This document shows positions 27,874 through 36,441 of a stretch of DNA of 64,000 nucleotides, piece by piece. The notes beneath the pieces are model-generated. The model ran no database searches, was not told the DNA's origin, and was given only the letters and a program-made list of their open reading frames with translations. The DNA is from Burkholderia diffusa (GTDB taxonomy: Bacteria > Pseudomonadota > Gammaproteobacteria > Burkholderiales > Burkholderiaceae). Position 1 is the stretch's first letter. Each line of letters begins with the position of its first letter. The stretch covers positions 4,061 through 68,060 of the forward strand of contig NZ_CABVPN010000037.1 of NCBI RefSeq assembly GCF_902499115.1, in the 5' to 3' direction. The position numbers and the translations under genes were made by a program.

Positions 27874-27911
27874 AAAAAACACGGGCCGCTCGATCAGATC
27901 GAGCGGCCCGT
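27874..27911 (-). terminator. Terminator of metZ (convergent with bceM)
   Basis: A near-perfect 14-base-pair stem (ACGGGCCGCTCGAT/ATCGAGCGGCCCGT, 27881-27911) is followed on the minus strand by GTTTTTTGG. It lies 33 bases beyond the metZ stop and may also stop transcription from bceM. Confidence 0.85.
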
Positions 27912-27943
27912 CGTCATGTCGGCCCTGTAACCTGCCGCCGCGC

Positions 27944-29134
27944 TCAGCCCGCGAGACCGCGCGCGAGATCGTTGCGCAGGTCGCCCGCGTTTTCCAGGCC
28001 GACCGCGAGGCGGATCAGCCCTTCGGTGATCCCCGCGGCCGCACGCGCTTCCGGCGTGATGCGGGCATGCGTCGTCGTCGCCGGATGCGTGATCGTCGTG
28101 CGCGTGTCGCCGAGGTTGCCGGTGATCGAGATCAGCTTCGTGCTGTCGATCACGCGCCACGCATTCGCGCGCTGCTGCTCCGACGTGTCGCCCTTCAGCT
28201 CGAACGACACGATCGCGCCGCCCGCCTTCTGCTGGCGCTTCGCGAGTTCGTGCTGCGGATGCGATTCGAGCCCGGGATAAAACACGCGCGCGACGGCCGG
28301 GTGCGAATCGAGCCAGCGCGCGATTTCCAGCGCGTTCGCCGACTGCTTCTCGACGCGCAGCGACAGCGTCTCCATCCCCTTCAGCAGCACCCACGCGTTG
28401 AACGCCGACAGCGTCGGCCCCGCGCTGCGCACGAACGGGAACACCTTGCCCATGATGAATTCCTTCGAGCCGACCAGCGCGCCGCCGAGCACGCGGCCCT
28501 GCCCGTCAAGGAACTTCGTCGCCGAGTGCATCACGACGTCCGCGCCGAGTTTCAGCGGCTGCTGCAGCACCGGGCTGCAGAAACAGTTGTCGACGACGAA
28601 CAGCGCGTTCGCGGCCTTCGCGATCTTGCCGATCGCCTCGATATCGGCGAGTTCGGTCAACGGGTTCGACGGCGTTTCGAGGAAGAACATCTTCGTCTCG
28701 GGCCGCACCGCTTCCTGCCATGCGTTCAGGTCGGTCGGATCGACGAAGGTCGTCGTGATGCCGAACTTGCTGAAGATCTGCGAGAACATCCCGAGCGTCG
28801 AGCCGAACAGGCTGCGCGAGCTGACGAGGTGATCGCCCGCCTGCAGGGCGGACATCACGACCGACATGATCGCGGCCATGCCCGATGCCGTCGCGATGCA
28901 GGCCTCGCCGCCTTCGAGCGCGGCGAGACGATCCTGGAACATGGTGACGGTCGGGTTCGTGAAGCGCGAATAGGTGAAATAGTCTTCCGAATTCGCGAAG
29001 CGCTCGGCCGCCTCGGCCGCGCTCGTGAAGCAGAAGCTCGACGTGAGGAACAGCGCTTCCGAATGCTCGTTGAAGTTGCTGCGCAACGTGCCCGCGCGCA
29101 CGGCGAGCGTGTCAAAGTTGAGGGAGTCGTCCAT
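27944..29134 (-). CDS. metZ: O-succinylhomoserine sulfhydrylase MetZ
   Basis: This PLP enzyme forms homocysteine directly from O-succinylhomoserine and sulfide in methionine synthesis. The 396-residue protein belongs to the Cys/Met-metabolism family: YFTYSRFTNPT, ETPSNPLTELADI, VVDNCFCSPVLQQP and the PLP-lysine segment VVMHSATKFLDGQG (lysine about residue 211). Start ATG 29134 leaves a 258-base leader after purF that contains a SAM-II riboswitch and a terminator, so expression should fall when S-adenosylmethionine is plentiful. Confidence 0.95.
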   Translation of the reverse strand: MDDSLNFDTLAVRAGTLRSNFNEHSEALFLTSSFCFTSAAEAAERFANSEDYFTYSRFTNPTVTMFQDRLAALEGGEACIATASGMAAIMSVVMSALQAGDHLVSSRSLFGSTLGMFSQIFSKFGITTTFVDPTDLNAWQEAVRPETKMFFLETPSNPLTELADIEAIGKIAKAANALFVVDNCFCSPVLQQPLKLGADVVMHSATKFLDGQGRVLGGALVGSKEFIMGKVFPFVRSAGPTLSAFNAWVLLKGMETLSLRVEKQSANALEIARWLDSHPAVARVFYPGLESHPQHELAKRQQKAGGAIVSFELKGDTSEQQRANAWRVIDSTKLISITGNLGDTRTTITHPATTTHARITPEARAAAGITEGLIRLAVGLENAGDLRNDLARGLAG

Positions 29135-29212
29135 GTTCCGTTTTCCGTATTCGAGGGTCGCGCCGCAGGTCATGCGTCGGGCGCGAACCCAGCCACAAAA
29201 TCAGGCCAAAAC

Positions 29213-29246
29213 AAAAAGCCCGCTATGCGTCGGCATCAGCGGGCTT
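29213..29246 (-). terminator. Intrinsic terminator in the metZ leader
   Basis: On the minus strand AAGCCCGCT/AGCGGGCTT (29216-29246) is followed by TTTTTGTTTT. It lies 46 bases after the SAM-II aptamer and about 80 bases before the metZ start, so it can act as the expression platform of the riboswitch, or as the purF terminator. Confidence 0.82.
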
Positions 29247-29292
29247 CGGTGCGGTACGACAGCGATCGACTCGGGCCGACTGTCGCCGGCCT

Positions 29293-29357
29293 TCGCTTTA
29301 GCTGTTTTGGGAAGTCGCCCCGCGTCCGCAAGCTGAATCAAATCGACGCACGGCGAC
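29293..29357 (-). ncRNA. SAM-II (SAM-alpha) riboswitch upstream of metZ
   Basis: The minus-strand leader reads GTCGCC-GU-GCGUC, then GAUUUG, then CAGCUUGC, then GACGC-GG-GGCGAC, and finally ACAGCUAAAGCG. The two arms form an extended P1 (GTCGCC/GGCGAC and GCGTC/GACGC). The loop sequence GCUUGC (29333-29328) pairs with GCUAAAGC (29302-29295) to form the H-type pseudoknot P2. GAUUUG, GCUUGC and GCUAAAG are the conserved SAM-II core. Its place before a methionine gene and ahead of a terminator fits. Assigned by eye. Confidence 0.82.
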
Positions 29358-29392
29358 ATCCTATCACGCTTCGTCGGAAGCGTGCGGCTGCA

Positions 29393-30925
29393 TCACTCGA
29401 CCGACAGTTGCAGGTTCATCTGCGAACGCGCGGCATCGCCAGCCGTGTCGCGATCAGCCTGCGACGCCGGTGCGAGACGCGCACGCTCGATCGCATCGAG
29501 GTACTCGGGCGTCACGGCGCCGGTGATGTAGTTGCCGTCGAAGCACGACGCCTCGAATTGCTCGAGCTTCGGGTTGATGTCGCGCACCGCGCGGCGCAGG
29601 TCGTCGACGTCCTGGTAGATCAGGTGGTCGGCGCCGATGATCTTCGCGACTTCCTCGTCGGTGCGGCCGTGGGCAACCAGCTCGCCGCGCGTCGGCATGT
29701 CGATGCCGTACACGTTCGGGAACTTCACGGGCGGTGCAGCCGACGCGAAGATCACCGACTTCGCGCCCGCATCGCGCGCCATCTGCACGATCTCGTGCGA
29801 GGTCGTGCCGCGCACGATCGAGTCGTCGACGATCAGCACGTTCTTGTCCTTGAACTCGATGCTCATCGCATTGAGCTTCTGGCGCACCGACTTCTTGCGC
29901 ACGGCCTGGCCCGGCATGATGAAGGTGCGGCCGACGTAGCGGTTCTTGAAGAAGCCTTCGCGATACTCGACGCCGAGCTTCGCGGCGACCTGCATCGCGG
30001 CCGGACGCGACGAATCGGGAATCGGCATCACGACGTCGATCGGCACGTTCGGCAGCTCGCGCTTGATCTTCTCGGCGAGGTAGTCGCCCATGCGCAGGCG
30101 CACGTTGTAGACGGGCACGCCGTCGAGGCACGAATCCGGACGCGCGAGATACACGTATTCGAACATGCACGGATTCAGCGTCGGGTTCTCCGCGCACTGC
30201 TGGCTGTGGAAGTTGCCGGCCTTGTCGATGAAGATCGCTTCGCCCGGCTGCACGTCGCGCACGAATTCGAACCCGATGCCTTCGACCGCCACCGACTCAG
30301 ACGCCACCATCCACTCGGTGCCGTGTTCGGTCTCGAGCTTGCCGATGCAGAGCGGGCGAATGCCGAACGGATCGCGGAACGCGAGCAGGCCGTAGCCGGC
30401 GATCAGCGACACGATCGCGTACGAGCCCTGCAGGCGGCGATGCACGCCCGCGACCGCCTTGAACACCGCGGCCGGATCGAGTTCGAGGCCCGTCGTCGAC
30501 AGCTGCAGCTCGTGCGCGAACACGTTGAGCAGCACTTCGCTGTCGGAATTGGTGTTGATGTGCCGGCGGTCGATCCGGAACATCTCGTCCTTCAGCTGTT
30601 CCCAGTTCGTCAGGTTGCCGTTGTGCGCGAGGATGATCCCGAACGGCGCGTTCACGTAGAACGGCTGCGCCTCGGCTTCGCTCGACGCCGAGCCGGCCGT
30701 CGGATAACGGACCTGGCCGATGCCGAAGGTGCCGGGCAGGCTGCGCATGTTGCGCGTGCGGAACACGTCGCGCACCATGCCGTTCGCCTTGTACATGTGG
30801 AAATTGCTGCCGTCCGCCGTCGCGATGCCCGCTGCGTCCTGACCGCGATGCTGCAGCAGCAGCAGGCTGTCATAGATCAGCTGATTGACCGGGGATTGGG
30901 AGATAACGCCTACGATGCCGCACAT
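29393..30925 (-). CDS. purF: Amidophosphoribosyltransferase PurF
   Basis: PurF catalyses the first step of de novo purine synthesis, using glutamine and PRPP. The 510-residue protein starts MCGIVGVISQ, so Cys2 becomes the N-terminal nucleophile of the glutaminase domain after Met removal. The C-terminal PRTase domain has the PRPP loop VLIVDDSIVRGTTSHEI. Length fits the proteobacterial enzyme. It follows cvpA by 51 bases in the usual cvpA-purF arrangement. Confidence 0.97.
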   Translation of the reverse strand: MCGIVGVISQSPVNQLIYDSLLLLQHRGQDAAGIATADGSNFHMYKANGMVRDVFRTRNMRSLPGTFGIGQVRYPTAGSASSEAEAQPFYVNAPFGIILAHNGNLTNWEQLKDEMFRIDRRHINTNSDSEVLLNVFAHELQLSTTGLELDPAAVFKAVAGVHRRLQGSYAIVSLIAGYGLLAFRDPFGIRPLCIGKLETEHGTEWMVASESVAVEGIGFEFVRDVQPGEAIFIDKAGNFHSQQCAENPTLNPCMFEYVYLARPDSCLDGVPVYNVRLRMGDYLAEKIKRELPNVPIDVVMPIPDSSRPAAMQVAAKLGVEYREGFFKNRYVGRTFIMPGQAVRKKSVRQKLNAMSIEFKDKNVLIVDDSIVRGTTSHEIVQMARDAGAKSVIFASAAPPVKFPNVYGIDMPTRGELVAHGRTDEEVAKIIGADHLIYQDVDDLRRAVRDINPKLEQFEASCFDGNYITGAVTPEYLDAIERARLAPASQADRDTAGDAARSQMNLQLSVE

Positions 30926-30976
30926 GGCATGTCCTTCAGAATGACAAAATCGGTTCCGTCCTGCCCGGCCGCGTCG

Positions 30977-31471
30977 TCACACGCGTACGTACTGGGCCAT
31001 GCCGTCGGGCAGGAGCTGCTTCAGCTCATGCACGCCCTGTTCGGCGAAAGGACGCAATAGCGCATTGCGCCAGAAATCCTGTTTGGGCAATTCGGTCAGC
31101 CCGGCCGCCGCGACCAGCAGCACCACCAGCACGCAGCCGCGGACGAGCCCGAACATCATGCCCAGCGAGCGATCGACTCCGCCGAGGCCCGTCGCCTGCG
31201 CGATCCGCGACAACAGCGCGTTCGCGACACCCGCGACGAACACCACGCCGATCACGATCAGCGCGAACGCCAGCACCCACTGTGTCAGCGCGCCGCCCGG
31301 CCAGTTCGCCGGGATATATGGCACCACCAGTCCGACATAGCGGGCCGCGATCGCAATCGCCGCGATCCAGCCGATCAGCCCGAAAATCTCCGAGACGAAA
31401 CCGCGCCACGCGCCACGCAGCGCGGACAACGCGATCACCGCCAATACAGCGTAGTCGAAAGCCGTCAGCAT
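30977..31471 (-). CDS. cvpA: CvpA-family membrane protein
   Basis: This 164-residue inner-membrane protein has four hydrophobic helices and the family opening FDYAVLAVIALSALRGAWRG (residues 4-23). CvpA was named for a colicin V production requirement in E. coli; its molecular role is still unclear. Here it sits between dedD and purF, the same neighbours as in E. coli. The spacing to the dedD stop is 6 bases, suggesting cotranscription. Confidence 0.92.
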   Translation of the reverse strand: MLTAFDYAVLAVIALSALRGAWRGFVSEIFGLIGWIAAIAIAARYVGLVVPYIPANWPGGALTQWVLAFALIVIGVVFVAGVANALLSRIAQATGLGGVDRSLGMMFGLVRGCVLVVLLVAAAGLTELPKQDFWRNALLRPFAEQGVHELKQLLPDGMAQYVRV

Positions 31472-31477
31472 CGCACG

Positions 31478-32299
31478 TTACTGCGTGAGTCCGGCTTCGC
31501 GCACCTTCGCAATCGCGGCGGACGCCGCCGCGCGATCCGCGAACGGGCCGGCACGCAGCAGTGTAGCCGTGCTGCCGTCCGCCTGCTTGCGATGCTCGAC
31601 ATATGCGGGCACCCCCGCCGATTTCAACTTGGTGGCCCACGAACGGGCCGTCGTGTCGTCCTTGAACGAACCGAGCTGCACCGCGAAGCGCGCACCGGCC
31701 GACGATGCGTCGCCGCCGTCGGCCGCGGCGTCGGCGTTCGCGACCGTCGCGGGCGCCGGCTTCGGCGCGGGTGCGGCCGTGGCCGGCTTCGCAGCGGGCT
31801 TCGGCGGCGTCACATTCGCCGTGGTCGCCGGGGCCGTGGTATCGGGCTTCGCGGCCGGCTTGGCCGCATCCTTGGCCGCCGGCGCGGGCACGGCCGCCAC
31901 GACGACATCGGATGCCGGCGGTTCGTCATGCGCGACACCTGCCTGCACGTCGGACGCGTCGTCGTCGCGCGGCGCGACCGCCTGATGCGCGGGCCGGTTC
32001 GGGATGTCGATCGCGATGTCGTCCGTCACCGGCTTCGGGTGCGAATCGAGCACCATCGGCAGCACGATCACCGCGGCGACGACGAGCGCGATCGCGCCGA
32101 CGAGACGCCGGCGGGCGCGTTGCTTTTCTGGAAGGGTCGGATCGAGGAGCAGTGCGTCCGATTCCGGACGCTCGGTGCGGCGCGTGCGTCGCTCGACGCG
32201 TTCAGTGCGCTCCGTGCGCACGTTCCGGGAGGCCCCGGTACGACCGCCGCGCCGCGGGGGCGCGTCGTCGTCTTTCTTGCCGAACGAGAAAATTCCCAT
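31478..32299 (-). CDS. dedD: SPOR-domain membrane protein (DedD-like)
   Basis: This 273-residue bitopic protein has a charged cytoplasmic N-terminus (residues 1-65), one membrane helix (RRRLVGAIALVVAAVIVLPM, about 64-83), a long Ala/Pro/Lys-rich linker and a C-terminal SPOR domain (about 200-273) opening with FAVQLGSFKD. SPOR domains bind denuded septal peptidoglycan, so a cell-division role is likely. The folC-dedD-cvpA-purF order matches E. coli and supports the name. Confidence 0.88.
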   Translation of the reverse strand: MGIFSFGKKDDDAPPRRGGRTGASRNVRTERTERVERRTRRTERPESDALLLDPTLPEKQRARRRLVGAIALVVAAVIVLPMVLDSHPKPVTDDIAIDIPNRPAHQAVAPRDDDASDVQAGVAHDEPPASDVVVAAVPAPAAKDAAKPAAKPDTTAPATTANVTPPKPAAKPATAAPAPKPAPATVANADAAADGGDASSAGARFAVQLGSFKDDTTARSWATKLKSAGVPAYVEHRKQADGSTATLLRAGPFADRAAASAAIAKVREAGLTQ

Positions 32300-32328
32300 G
32301 AATGGCTGAGTCCGAAACTGCCCGTCAG

Positions 32329-33639
32329 TCAGTGTTGCTGCGATTTCCGGTAGGCCATCACACCTGCCACCGTATGGAAACTGCCGAAAACCACGATTCT
32401 ATCATTCTCGGATGCTCTTTTTAGTGCATCGCGAAACGCTTCGGCGGGCGACGCGAACCGCGTCACGCTCGAATCGGCCCCCTCCTCCACGCCGACCTTG
32501 CGCAGCGCGGCTTCGAGCTGCTCCGCGCTCGCCGCGCGCGGCAGCGGCAGGTCGGTCACGCACCAGTGGTCGACCTCGCCCTTCAGATGCCGCAACACGC
32601 CGTCGATGTCCTTGTCGTGCATTGCACCGAACACCGCGTACGTGTACGGGAAGAAGCCCATGTTGCCGAGATTTTGCTCGAGCACGGCCGCCGCATGCGG
32701 GTTGTGCGCGACGTCCAGCACGATCGCCGGCTTGCCGGGCAGCACCTGGAAGCGGCCCGGCAGTTCGACGTTGGCGAGCCCGAGCCGGATGTCCTGCGCG
32801 GACACCGGCAGCACCGGGCGCAGCGCCTCGAGCGCGGCCAGCGCGGCCGATGCATTGATCAGCTGATTCGCACCGCGCAGCGCCGGATACGCGAGCGCCG
32901 GGTAGCGCTTCTCGCGACCGAGGTAGCTCCACTGCTGGCGCTCTGCGCCCGCCTGCGCCTCGTAGCGGAAATCGCGGCCGACGAGCCACAGGTCGGCGCC
33001 GATCGCTTCGGCGTGATCGATCAGCGTTTGCGGCGCGGCCGGATCGCCGCAGATCGCCGGCTTGCCGGCACGGAAGATCCCCGCCTTCTCGAAGGCGATC
33101 TTCTCGCGCGTGTCGCCGAGGTATTCGGTGTGATCGATGTCGATGCTCGTGACGATCGCGCAATCGGTATCGATGATGTTGACCGCATCGAGCCGGCCGC
33201 CGAGGCCGACTTCGAGGATCACCGCGTCGAGCCCGCGCGACGCGAACAGGTGCAGGATCGCGAGCGTCGTGAATTCGAAGTACGTGAGCGACACGGGCTC
33301 GGGCAGCGACGTGCACGCTGCCTCGACGGCTTCGAAGTGCGGCAGCAGCTCGGCGTCGCTGACCTGCTGGCCGTTCACGCGCGCGCGCTCACCGAATTCG
33401 AGCAGGTGCGGCGACGTATGGCAGCCGACCTTGTAGCCCGCGCGCACGAGGATCGTCTCGAGAAACGCGCAGGTCGAGCCCTTGCCGTTCGTGCCGCCGA
33501 CGGTGATGACGGGGCACGCGAATTCGAGCTGCAGCGCCGCCTTGACCTGCCCGATGCGGGTGAGGCCCATGTCGATGCCGACCGGGTGCGCGCGTTCGAG
33601 ATGCGAAAGCCACGCGTCGAGAGTGGGAAAAGTGCTCAT
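32329..33639 (-). CDS. folC: Bifunctional folylpolyglutamate/dihydrofolate synthase FolC
   Basis: FolC adds glutamate to dihydropteroate and to tetrahydrofolates. The 436-residue Mur-ligase-fold protein has the ATP loop VGGTNGKGSTCAFLE at about residues 46-60 and the family HTSPHL and VLDVAHNPHAAAV motifs. The C-terminus retains YRKSQQH. It begins 100 bases after the accD stop, across a terminator hairpin, and is followed by dedD. Confidence 0.96.
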   Translation of the reverse strand: MSTFPTLDAWLSHLERAHPVGIDMGLTRIGQVKAALQLEFACPVITVGGTNGKGSTCAFLETILVRAGYKVGCHTSPHLLEFGERARVNGQQVSDAELLPHFEAVEAACTSLPEPVSLTYFEFTTLAILHLFASRGLDAVILEVGLGGRLDAVNIIDTDCAIVTSIDIDHTEYLGDTREKIAFEKAGIFRAGKPAICGDPAAPQTLIDHAEAIGADLWLVGRDFRYEAQAGAERQQWSYLGREKRYPALAYPALRGANQLINASAALAALEALRPVLPVSAQDIRLGLANVELPGRFQVLPGKPAIVLDVAHNPHAAAVLEQNLGNMGFFPYTYAVFGAMHDKDIDGVLRHLKGEVDHWCVTDLPLPRAASAEQLEAALRKVGVEEGADSSVTRFASPAEAFRDALKRASENDRIVVFGSFHTVAGVMAYRKSQQH

Positions 33640-33672
33640 CGGTTCAAATCTGGATCGGGACCGCCACTACGC

Positions 33673-33718
33673 CAAAAAACGAAGCGCGCCGCCTGACGCT
33701 GAAGCCAGGCGACGCGCA
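33673..33718 (-). terminator. Terminator between accD and folC
   Basis: On the minus strand GCGCGTCGCCTG paired with CAGGCGGCGCGC (33718-33684) is followed by TTCGTTTTTT. It ends the trp-accD transcript, at least partially, before folC. Confidence 0.82.
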
Positions 33719-33739
33719 GTGTTCACAACCTCGCGCCAA

Positions 33740-34612
33740 TCAGGCCAGCGCGTCGGCCGGTTGCCGCTGCAGCAGCGCGAGCAATTGCGCGATCTCGTCG
33801 CGCATCTTGCGGCGGTCGACGATCATGTCGATCGCGCCCGTCTTCAGCAGGAATTCCGCGCGCTGGAAGCCTTCCGGCAGTTTCTCGCGAACCGTCTGCT
33901 CGATCACGCGCGGGCCGGCGAAGCCGATCAGCGCCTTCGGCTCGGCGATCACGACGTCGCCGAGGAATGCGAAGCTCGCCGACACGCCGCCCATCGTCGG
34001 GTCGGTCAGCACCGAGATGAACGGCAGCTTGGCTTCTGCCAGCTTGGTCAGCATCGCGGTGGTCTTGGCCATCTGCATCAGCGACAGCAGGCTTTCCTGC
34101 ATCCGTGCGCCGCCCGACGCCGTGAAGCAGATGAACGGCACTTGCTGCTCCAGCGCATTCTGCGCGCCGCGCGCGAAACGCTCGCCGACGACCGAGCCCA
34201 TCGAGCCGCCCATGAACGAAAACTCGAAGCAGGCAGCGACGACGGGCAGCGTATGGATCGCGCCGCCCATCACGACCATCGCGTCGGTCTCGCCCGTTTC
34301 GTCCATCGCTTCCTTCAGACGATCGGGGTACTTGCGGCTGTCCTTGAACTTCAGCGAGTCGACCGGCACGATTTCCTGGCCGATTTCATAGCGGCCTTCC
34401 GGATCGAGCAGCCCGTCGAGACGCTCGCGCGCACCGATGCGCATGTGGTGATCGCACTTCGGGCACACGTGCAGGTTCGCGTCCACGTCGTTGCGGTACA
34501 GCACGGCCTCGCAGGACGGGCACTTGACCCACAGGCCTTCCGGAATGCCCTTGCGGCTTTTCGGGTCGGTCTGCTTGATCTTCGGCGGCAACAGTTTGTC
34601 GAGCCAGCTCAT
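33740..34612 (-). CDS. accD: Acetyl-CoA carboxylase carboxyltransferase beta subunit AccD
   Basis: AccD with AccA transfers carboxyl groups from biotin to acetyl-CoA to make malonyl-CoA. The 290-residue protein has the N-terminal zinc ribbon CPSCEAVLYRN...CPKCDHH (cysteines at about 34, 37, 53, 56) and the crotonase-like core with FTASGGARMQESLLSLMQM. Its place between trpA and folC is the conserved order in beta-proteobacteria and E. coli-like genomes (accD-folC-dedD). Confidence 0.97.
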   Translation of the reverse strand: MSWLDKLLPPKIKQTDPKSRKGIPEGLWVKCPSCEAVLYRNDVDANLHVCPKCDHHMRIGARERLDGLLDPEGRYEIGQEIVPVDSLKFKDSRKYPDRLKEAMDETGETDAMVVMGGAIHTLPVVAACFEFSFMGGSMGSVVGERFARGAQNALEQQVPFICFTASGGARMQESLLSLMQMAKTTAMLTKLAEAKLPFISVLTDPTMGGVSASFAFLGDVVIAEPKALIGFAGPRVIEQTVREKLPEGFQRAEFLLKTGAIDMIVDRRKMRDEIAQLLALLQRQPADALA

Positions 34613-34676
34613 CGTATGGTTTCCTGTTCCGTGGCGGGGCGGGCCGACCGGCCCGTTCCCGCTTCCTGTGTTGTGT

Positions 34677-35492
34677 TTATCGCGCCGTATTGCCAGCGCC
34701 GTCCAGGGCGGCGCGCAGCTCGGCGATGAAAGTCTTCAGCGCGGCGACGGCGCCTTCCGGCGCGGCGCTCTCGAGCAGTTGCACCAGCCGGCTGCCGATC
34801 ACGACGGCGTCCGACACTTCGGCCACCGCGCGCGCCGTTTCGGCGTCGCGGATGCCGAAGCCAACGCCCACCGGAACCGGCACGCGCGACTTGATGGCCG
34901 GGATTTTACCCGCAATGCTCGAAACATCCAGATTTCCGGCGCCGGTCACGCCCTTGAGCGACACGTAGTACACGTAGCCGCTCGCGATCTTGCCCACGTC
35001 GGCGATGCGTTCGTCGGTCGACGTCGGCGCGAGCAGGAAGATCGGATCGATCTGCGCGGCGCGCATTTTCTCGGCGAACACGCCCGCTTCCTCGGGCGGA
35101 TAGTCGACGACGAGCACGCCGTCGACGCCGGCCGCCTGCGCCTCGGTCGCGAACGTGTCGACGCCCATCCGCTCGATCGGGTTCGCATAACCCATCAGTA
35201 CGACGGGGGTTTTCTGGTCGGTCTCGCGGAAGCGCTTCACGTCGGCGAGCACGCTCTTGAGCGTGACGCCGCGCGCGAGCGCACGCTCCGACGAGCGCTG
35301 GATCACCGGGCCGTCGGCCATCGGGTCCGAGAACGGCACGCCGAGCTCGATGACGTCGGCGCCGCCTTCGGCGAGCGCGTGCATGAATTCGACGGTTTTC
35401 GCGGGATCGGGGTCGCCGGCCGTGATGAACGGGATCAGGCCCTTGCGGCCTTGTTCGGCGAGTGCGGCGAAGGTCTGCTGGATACGATTCAT
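34677..35492 (-). CDS. trpA: Tryptophan synthase alpha chain TrpA
   Basis: TrpA cleaves indole-3-glycerol phosphate and channels indole to TrpB. The 271-residue TIM barrel has the catalytic glutamate in DVIELGVPFSDPMADGP (about residues 45-61) and VGVGFGIRD in the phosphate-binding region. An AAAGGAAAA ribosome-binding site precedes ATG 35492, and a strong hairpin lies just upstream. It is separated from trpB by an orphan methyltransferase gene, unlike the usual direct trpB-trpA pair. Confidence 0.97.
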   Translation of the reverse strand: MNRIQQTFAALAEQGRKGLIPFITAGDPDPAKTVEFMHALAEGGADVIELGVPFSDPMADGPVIQRSSERALARGVTLKSVLADVKRFRETDQKTPVVLMGYANPIERMGVDTFATEAQAAGVDGVLVVDYPPEEAGVFAEKMRAAQIDPIFLLAPTSTDERIADVGKIASGYVYYVSLKGVTGAGNLDVSSIAGKIPAIKSRVPVPVGVGFGIRDAETARAVAEVSDAVVIGSRLVQLLESAAPEGAVAALKTFIAELRAALDGAGNTAR

Positions 35493-35509
35493 GGCAATTT
35501 TCCTTTGTC

Positions 35510-35543
35510 GACCGGAGTTAGCGCTTCAGCGCTTACTCCGGTC
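35510..35543 (-). repeat. Strong hairpin immediately upstream of trpA
   Basis: GACCGGAGT and AGCGC pair with GCGCT and ACTCCGGTC around a TTCA loop with one mismatch: 14 base pairs, ending about 5 bases before the trpA ribosome-binding site. No T-tract follows on either strand, so it is not a standard terminator. It could protect or process the mRNA or tune trpA translation. Confidence 0.65.
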
Positions 35544-35580
35544 CCATGCAAAGCAGCGATCGGCACTGCGGCGGCGCGAC

Positions 35581-36432
35581 TCACGCGCACGCCGGCGTGG
35601 CGAGCGCGTTCACGCGCTCGTGCGCGATCGCGCAATAACTTTCGTTGATCTCGTAGCCGACGAAGTCGCGCCCCTGCCGTGCGCAGGCCACCGCGGTCGT
35701 GCCGCTGCCCATGAACGGATCGAGCACGCGGCCGCCCGGCGGGCAACTTGCGAGCACCATCCGCTCGATGATTTCCAGCGGCTTCTGGGTCGGATGATCG
35801 ACGCGCTCCGCGTGCTGCCGGTGCAGGCGCGAGACCGACCAGACGTCCTTCGGGTTGTAGCCCATCTCCAGCCACTTGCTGCCTTCGAACAGCTTGCGCG
35901 AGCGGGCCTTCTTCGTGTCGGCGTCGTACGGGATGCGGACCGGATCGAGATCGAAGTAATACGCCTTGGAAACCGCGAAAAAGCCGATGTTGTCGTGCAC
36001 CGACGTGAAACGGCGCGTCGTGCCGCCCATGCTCGGCACGCGCCGGTCCCAGATGATCTCGTTGACCATCGTGAGCTTCGTCTTCAGGAAGCTGAAGATT
36101 TCCGGCGCGTACTGCCACGTGCAGAAGATGTACATCGACCCGCTCGGCTTGAGCTTCGGGATCGCGAGTTCGAGCCACTCGCGCGTCCACGCGAGAAAAT
36201 CGTCGCCCGAGCGCTTGTCCGAGTCGTTGCCATAGTCCTTGCCGAGCCCGTACGGCGGATCGGCGACGATCAGGTCGATCGACGCATCCGGCAGGCGCGC
36301 GGCTTCGGACATGAAATCGCGGTTGTGCAGCTCGATCCCGGACGGCAACGCGCACGGCACGGCGACGGCAGACTGCACCGCCTCCGCTTCGCTCGCGGCG
36401 CCGCCGCCCGGTTGTTCGATCAGGTCACGCAT
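35581..36432 (-). CDS. Orphan site-specific DNA methyltransferase (beta class) inside the trp operon
   Basis: This 283-residue enzyme has the catalytic motif IV DPPYGLGKDYG near residue 58 before the AdoMet-binding motif I LDPFMGSGTTAVAC near residue 237, the order of beta-class N6-adenine or N4-cytosine methyltransferases. DPPY favours adenine N6. No restriction endonuclease gene is next to it. It starts 9 bases after trpB and is followed by trpA, so it should be cotranscribed with tryptophan genes. From memory, the related orphan enzyme BCAM0992 of B. cenocepacia methylates GTWWAC and affects gene expression; target specificity here is not proven. Confidence 0.92.
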   Translation of the reverse strand: MRDLIEQPGGGAASEAEAVQSAVAVPCALPSGIELHNRDFMSEAARLPDASIDLIVADPPYGLGKDYGNDSDKRSGDDFLAWTREWLELAIPKLKPSGSMYIFCTWQYAPEIFSFLKTKLTMVNEIIWDRRVPSMGGTTRRFTSVHDNIGFFAVSKAYYFDLDPVRIPYDADTKKARSRKLFEGSKWLEMGYNPKDVWSVSRLHRQHAERVDHPTQKPLEIIERMVLASCPPGGRVLDPFMGSGTTAVACARQGRDFVGYEINESYCAIAHERVNALATPACA

Positions 36433-36441
36433 CGGTCGGGG

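Noticed and set aside
27848..31060. A 1,070-codon plus-strand frame over metZ-purF
   Set aside because: Compositionally arginine/histidine-rich antisense shadow of well-recognised genes, and it would cross the riboswitch and terminator.
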